From contig DGOE01000076.1 in the NCBI GenBank assembly GCA_002389295.1, forward strand, positions 1 to 8,574: a stretch of 8,574 nucleotides of DNA, in the 5' to 3' direction. Shown here one piece after another: positions 6,513-8,574 of this stretch (the first letter of the stretch is position 1; every line of letters starts with the position of its first letter). A program made the translations under genes and the position numbers. The notes under the pieces were generated by a model. The model made no database searches. It saw nothing but the letters and a program-made list of their open reading frames with translations, and was not told the origin of the DNA. This stretch comes from Flavobacteriales bacterium UBA4474 (lineage in GTDB: Bacteria; Bacteroidota; Bacteroidia; Flavobacteriales_D; Sanyastnellaceae).

Positions 6513-7904
6513 ATGCTTCAGCGCACTTTTTTCTTTTGTCTCTTGTTCGGGTGCAGCAACCTGTGGGCGTTGGATGACCAAGAAGTAGGGTCAGGTGCGC
6601 AGCACACCTTGAAAGAGATTTCAAGCCAAAACCCCAAAACCTGGGCACCGGGCGAACCCCTCACGTGGTTGGGGAGTGACAGACTCGAACCGCTGCTGGG
6701 TATGGGCCTGGACCAATTCAGGTTGTTTGTCGCTTCTCCACGCAAACCAGGATACAAAAAGACAATTCACTATTTGAAGGACGCCGAAGGTCATGAGGTC
6801 ATTTGGGCAGAGGGGGACTTGCGTTTTATCTCCTATACCCCCACTACCCGCGAAAACCACAGCCGAAGTGCGGTGGTGGGATACAGCTACGAGAGCACGC
6901 CATACCTCTTGGATGGGCGCCTCAACCTTCAGAATGGTCAGTCCAATTGGTACCGTCATGCACACCGACACTATCATTCTCAGGCGAGTGGTGAAATCGA
7001 GATGAAAGAGACAGAAGCGGCTCCGTTTGGAGTAGAATCCGCCGCAAAATTTGTCAGCGATTCCGGTTGCTACTTTCTGTGCTTTTCTGGAAAGCTGGAG
7101 GAGTTTGAGGGTCCTGTCCCTGTGCATTTCTTGGCGCATACATCATCCTCATGGGCGCTATTGGGGCAACTCAACCCAGCCATTCGCAGGATGGTTTCTA
7201 CGTCGCAATTTTTCAATTTGGATGACTACTTCATCGCCACGTACTCAGGCTCCATTACCGCTATCAGAAAAAGCGATCGCCACGTCACCCAATGCCCATC
7301 CAATTGGGCTTTAAATCGCCGCCAGCGCAGGGAAACCAATCAAGGTCAAATTGCAGGGAATTGCATTATGGTCAGGGGCAATGAGGTGGGTTTCCTCGAT
7401 GGCGACAGCATTGTATTTGAAAACATAGACTCCCTGCTCAAACAGGCATCGTGGATTCCCCTGATCACGCCACTCAACGAGCCGTTGTCCGAAGGTGGCG
7501 CTCGCTCTACCCCTTTGGAAAGCATCCCCTTCCAATTCTATTTGCCCATTGTGCTGATTTCATTTCTCGTGGGTGCGGGCATCGTCTGGTTTGGGCGGTA
7601 TCGCATGACTGAAAGGGCGTTGACTATGAACAGTGCGCCTGCGGTTTTGGACAGCTCCTTGGGCCATTTGTTGGTTGATTTATCGAAACGCAAGGGGACG
7701 GAAATGACCACCCAACAAATGGACGAATTCCTGAAGTTGGACCGCGTCTCTTCGCCCGAGACACGCAGGGCGCGAAGGAGCCGAGAAATTCAATTGTTGA
7801 ACTTACAGGCTGTGGCCCGCTTTGGGAGCCCCATCCTCGAGAGGAAGCGTCAAGAACAAGACAGGCGCGTCATCGTCTATCACATCTTGAACGTCGCAGA
7901 CTGA
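6513..7904 (+). CDS. Single-pass membrane protein with exported N-terminal part, unknown function
   Basis: I do not recognise this 463-residue protein. The ATG at 6513 is chosen because a signal peptide follows at once (MLQRTFFFCLLFGCSNLWA). LFGC is a borderline lipobox (Cys14); cleavage after Ala19 is the alternative. A TTG at 6492 would add seven polar residues. Residues about 20-340 would be periplasmic, with mixed strands and no repeats I can see. A hydrophobic segment at about 341-360 (FQFYLPIVLISFLVGAGIVW), followed by Arg362 and Arg364, fits one membrane helix with the C-terminus inside. The cytoplasmic part (about 375-463) has predicted helices around LGHLLVDLSKRKG and QQMDEFLKLD, an arginine-rich stretch at 418-424, then an ERKRQEQDRRVIVYHI hairpin, which together recall a winged-helix domain. 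With both an export signal and an internal helix, the lipoprotein reading would be unusual. It is divergent from metG, 29 bases before kbl on the same strand, and has lower GC than its neighbours (28 of 60 bases at 7201-7260). Confidence 0.75.
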   Translation: MLQRTFFFCLLFGCSNLWALDDQEVGSGAQHTLKEISSQNPKTWAPGEPLTWLGSDRLEPLLGMGLDQFRLFVASPRKPGYKKTIHYLKDAEGHEVIWAEGDLRFISYTPTTRENHSRSAVVGYSYESTPYLLDGRLNLQNGQSNWYRHAHRHYHSQASGEIEMKETEAAPFGVESAAKFVSDSGCYFLCFSGKLEEFEGPVPVHFLAHTSSSWALLGQLNPAIRRMVSTSQFFNLDDYFIATYSGSITAIRKSDRHVTQCPSNWALNRRQRRETNQGQIAGNCIMVRGNEVGFLDGDSIVFENIDSLLKQASWIPLITPLNEPLSEGGARSTPLESIPFQFYLPIVLISFLVGAGIVWFGRYRMTERALTMNSAPAVLDSSLGHLLVDLSKRKGTEMTTQQMDEFLKLDRVSSPETRRARRSREIQLLNLQAVARFGSPILERKRQEQDRRVIVYHILNVAD

Positions 7905-7920
7905 AGCGTGCGCTCCCGGC

Positions 7921-7928
7921 TATCTTCG
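7921..7928 (+). promoter_or_regulatory. Candidate -7 element for kbl
   Basis: TATCTTCG differs from the Bacteroidota -7 consensus TAnnTTTG by one base and ends five bases before the kbl ATG, much like the metG element, which also ends in TTCG. I see no TTTG at the proper distance upstream. It would allow kbl to be transcribed independently of the preceding gene as an almost leaderless mRNA. Confidence 0.3.
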
Positions 7929-7933
7929 TTGAC

Positions 7934-8574
7934 ATGATTGGGAAAATGAAGGGCCATTTGCAAGCGGAGCTCGCCTCCATCAAGAACGATGGCTTGTTTA
8001 AGGAGGAACGGGTAATCAACTCGGTTCAAGACGCGGTAATCACGCTCGAGGGCGGCGCCCAAGTCCTCAATTTTTGCGCCAACAATTATTTGGGTTTGTC
8101 GTCACACCCGCGGGTTGTTGATGCGGCGAAACGCGCCATTGACGAGCGGGGATTTGGCATGTCCTCCGTACGCTTCATCTGCGGAACCCAAGACATCCAC
8201 AAAGCGCTGGAACGCACCATAGCGGACTTTCATCAAACGGAAGACACCATTCTGTACGCCGCGGCTTTTGACGCCAACGGCGGGGTTTTTGAGCCCTTGC
8301 TCACAGCCGAAGACGCCATTATTTCAGATGCGCTCAACCACGCGTCCATCATCGATGGGGTGCGGCTCTGCAAGGCGGCCCGGTACCGCTATGCCAACAA
8401 CGACATGGCGGACCTGGAGGCCCAACTCAAAGCCGCTTGTGATGCGGGGCACCGGTTCAAGGTCATCGTCACCGACGGGGTCTTCTCCATGGATGGCTAC
8501 GTGGCTCAGATCGGCCGCATTTGCGACCTGGCCGACCAATACGATGCCCTGGTCATGGTGGATGAGTGCCATGC
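7934..8574 (+). CDS. kbl: Glycine C-acetyltransferase (2-amino-3-ketobutyrate CoA ligase), 5' part
   Basis: The window holds the first 213 codons of a protein usually near 395-400 residues; the gene continues past 8574. Kbl is a cytoplasmic, PLP-dependent enzyme of the alpha-oxoamine synthase family. It cleaves 2-amino-3-oxobutyrate with CoA to glycine and acetyl-CoA, the second step of threonine breakdown after threonine dehydrogenase. Visible family hallmarks include NFCANNYLGLSSHP, SSVRFICGTQDIHKALE, a long FDANGG segment, SDALNHASIIDGVRLC (with the His that stacks on PLP), and TDGVFSMDG followed by LVMVDECHA, whose Asp binds the PLP pyridine nitrogen. The PLP lysine lies beyond the window. 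These segments fit Kbl better than the related BioF, notably RFICGTQ and RLCKAARYRYANNDM. The ATG at 7934 gives MIGKMKGHLQAEL, a normal N-terminus for the family; an in-frame ATG at 7946 is the alternative. The close 29-base gap from the gene upstream allows either cotranscription or its own promoter. Confidence 0.95.
   Translation, partial: MIGKMKGHLQAELASIKNDGLFKEERVINSVQDAVITLEGGAQVLNFCANNYLGLSSHPRVVDAAKRAIDERGFGMSSVRFICGTQDIHKALERTIADFHQTEDTILYAAAFDANGGVFEPLLTAEDAIISDALNHASIIDGVRLCKAARYRYANNDMADLEAQLKAACDAGHRFKVIVTDGVFSMDGYVAQIGRICDLADQYDALVMVDECH

Noticed and set aside
8560..8573. VDECHA in Kbl where E. coli has VDDSHA
   Set aside because: The PLP-binding Asp and the His are kept, and I recall this variant in other Bacteroidota Kbl proteins, so it is not an anomaly.

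Overview
The window looks like chromosomal DNA from a fairly high-GC member of the Bacteroidota, probably Flavobacteriales-like. This rests on four things: a Kbl sequence of the Bacteroidota kind, a MetG with a fused C-terminal tRNA-binding domain and a KISTS loop, large secreted proteins with lamin-tail-like domains, and secretion-tail-like C-termini. No genus can be named from the sequence alone. No rRNA, tRNA, CRISPR array, insertion sequence or integrase is visible.

Layout. Positions 1-85 are a short flank that may hold the last 21 codons of a + strand gene. Positions 86-2497 (-) encode a secreted protein of about 803 residues with three lamin-tail-like modules. Divergent from it is asd (2603-3616, +), aspartate-semialdehyde dehydrogenase. 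Its stop overlaps by ATGA the start of a small secreted protein (3613-4377, +) with a bacterial Kunitz/BPTI-type domain. That gene runs tail to tail into metG (4367-6430, -), methionyl-tRNA synthetase, with an 11-base overlap of coding ends. Divergent from metG is an unrecognised single-pass membrane protein (6513-7904, +). It is followed after 29 bases by the 5' part of kbl (7934 to the window end, +), glycine C-acetyltransferase.

How the genes relate. Three are housekeeping enzymes of aspartate-family amino acids: asd on the common route to Lys/Thr/Met, metG using Met, kbl degrading Thr. They are on different strands and probably do not form one operon. The other three are envelope or secreted proteins of unknown role. 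The most unusual item is the Kunitz-domain protein: all six cysteines can be aligned to BPTI, but the P1 position is glutamate and the spacing around the fifth cysteine is altered. I see no clear multi-gene novel system; the points worth a second look are the Kunitz protein, the triple lamin-tail protein and the cytoplasmic domain of the membrane protein.
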